The position numbers and the translations under genes were made by a program. From NCBI GenBank assembly GCA_937915515.1, contig CALGIK010000164.1:1-5899 (forward strand): a DNA stretch of 5,899 nt, given 5' to 3'. Shown here in pieces: positions 5,798 through 5,899 of the stretch. How positions within the stretch are numbered: position 1 is the first letter of the stretch; every line of letters begins with the position of its first letter. Source of the stretch: an uncultured Clostridia bacterium. Its GTDB lineage: Bacteria > Bacillota > Clostridia > Christensenellales > CAG-314. The notes under the pieces are model-generated. The model worked only from the letters and a program-made list of their open reading frames with translations. It did no database searches and had not been told where the DNA came from.

Positions 5798-5803
5798 TCC
5801 TCT
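5798..5803 (-). promoter_or_regulatory. Shine-Dalgarno site that fixes the DegV start at 5793
   Basis: On the minus strand AGAGGA sits four to five bases before ATG 5793, whose product opens M-E-E-F-F-L-S-T-D-S as DegV proteins do. ATG 5808, five codons earlier, is preceded by TTCATTAA with no ribosome site, so the extra MREDI is probably not translated. Confidence 0.75.
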
Positions 5804-5819
5804 CTCATTTAATGAACAT

Positions 5820-5848
5820 AGTTTACCATAAGACTAATAATTTTTCAA
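5820..5848 (-). promoter_or_regulatory. Sigma-A promoter of the DegV gene
   Basis: On the minus strand TTGAAA (5843-5848, five of six) and TAAACT (5820-5825, four of six) are separated by 17 bases. The start would fall near 5813, about 20 bases before ATG 5793, leaving room for the ribosome site. The earlier ATG at 5808 would be nearly leaderless, which further supports the later start. Confidence 0.6.
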
Positions 5849-5866
5849 TAATTTCGTCTAATTTCC

Positions 5867-5895
5867 TTGATTTTTTTTAAGTTTTTTGATATTAT
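5867..5895 (+). promoter_or_regulatory. Probable promoter reading out of the right edge
   Basis: TTGATT (5867-5872), a 17-base spacer and TATTAT (5890-5895) form a plausible sigma-A promoter on the plus strand, divergent from the DegV gene. Its start would lie just past the window end, so the gene it serves is not visible. T-rich DNA makes chance matches likely. Confidence 0.45.
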
Positions 5896-5898
5896 CAA
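5886..5898. repeat. Palindrome over the outward promoter -10
   Basis: TTGATA and TATCAA are perfect inverted arms around a single T. The palindrome covers the -10 of the outward promoter, where a repressor operator would be expected. Being only 13 bases and AT-rich, it could be chance. Confidence 0.35.
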
Positions 5899-5899
5899 T

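Noticed and set aside
1..5899. Mobile element, CRISPR array, tRNA or toxin-antitoxin system
   Set aside because: I found no repeated spacer structure, transposase motif, terminal inverted repeats, cloverleaf or toxin-like pair. All long frames are accounted for by the listed genes.

Overview
This AT-rich window looks like chromosomal housekeeping DNA from an endospore-forming, low-GC member of the Firmicutes, probably a clostridial lineage. The evidence is a YabP sporulation protein followed by a likely YabQ start, purine-rich Shine-Dalgarno sites, sigma-A-type promoters, and the sequence style of the CysRS, SerRS and DegV proteins. There is no phage, insertion sequence, CRISPR array, tRNA or rRNA. 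No stretch above about 190 bases lacks a gene.

Layout. The left half reads leftward (minus strand): cysS (1916-3307), two related two-helix membrane proteins of unknown function (1023-1835 and 460-930), yabP (101-367), and the first 34 codons of a probable yabQ that overlaps yabP by ATGA and runs off the left edge. cysS has a good sigma-A promoter (TTGTCA-17-TATAAT). The two membrane-protein genes follow cysS in the same direction with gaps of 80 and 92 bases and no convincing terminator, so they may be read through from it. yabP may have its own promoter, because an exact sigma-E-type -10 (CATACAAT) and a weak terminator-like hairpin lie just upstream.

The centre is a 134-base divergent control region from which cysS reads left and serS (3442-4710) reads right. 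It is too short for T-box leaders. serS ends in a 186-base gap with a terminator that also serves the convergent DegV-family gene (4897-5793). The last 90 bases hold the DegV gene's promoter and a probable outward promoter with a palindrome over its -10.

Together: two aminoacyl-tRNA synthetases supply Cys-tRNA and Ser-tRNA, the DegV protein probably binds a fatty acid, and yabP-yabQ act in spore-envelope and cortex formation. The least explained part is the pair of paralogous membrane proteins between cysS and yabP. They share two N-terminal helices and a cytoplasmic PH-like region, and one carries an added tyrosine-rich, basic tail. I cannot assign them a function. They are the best candidates here for undescribed biology, but nothing visible proves a new system.
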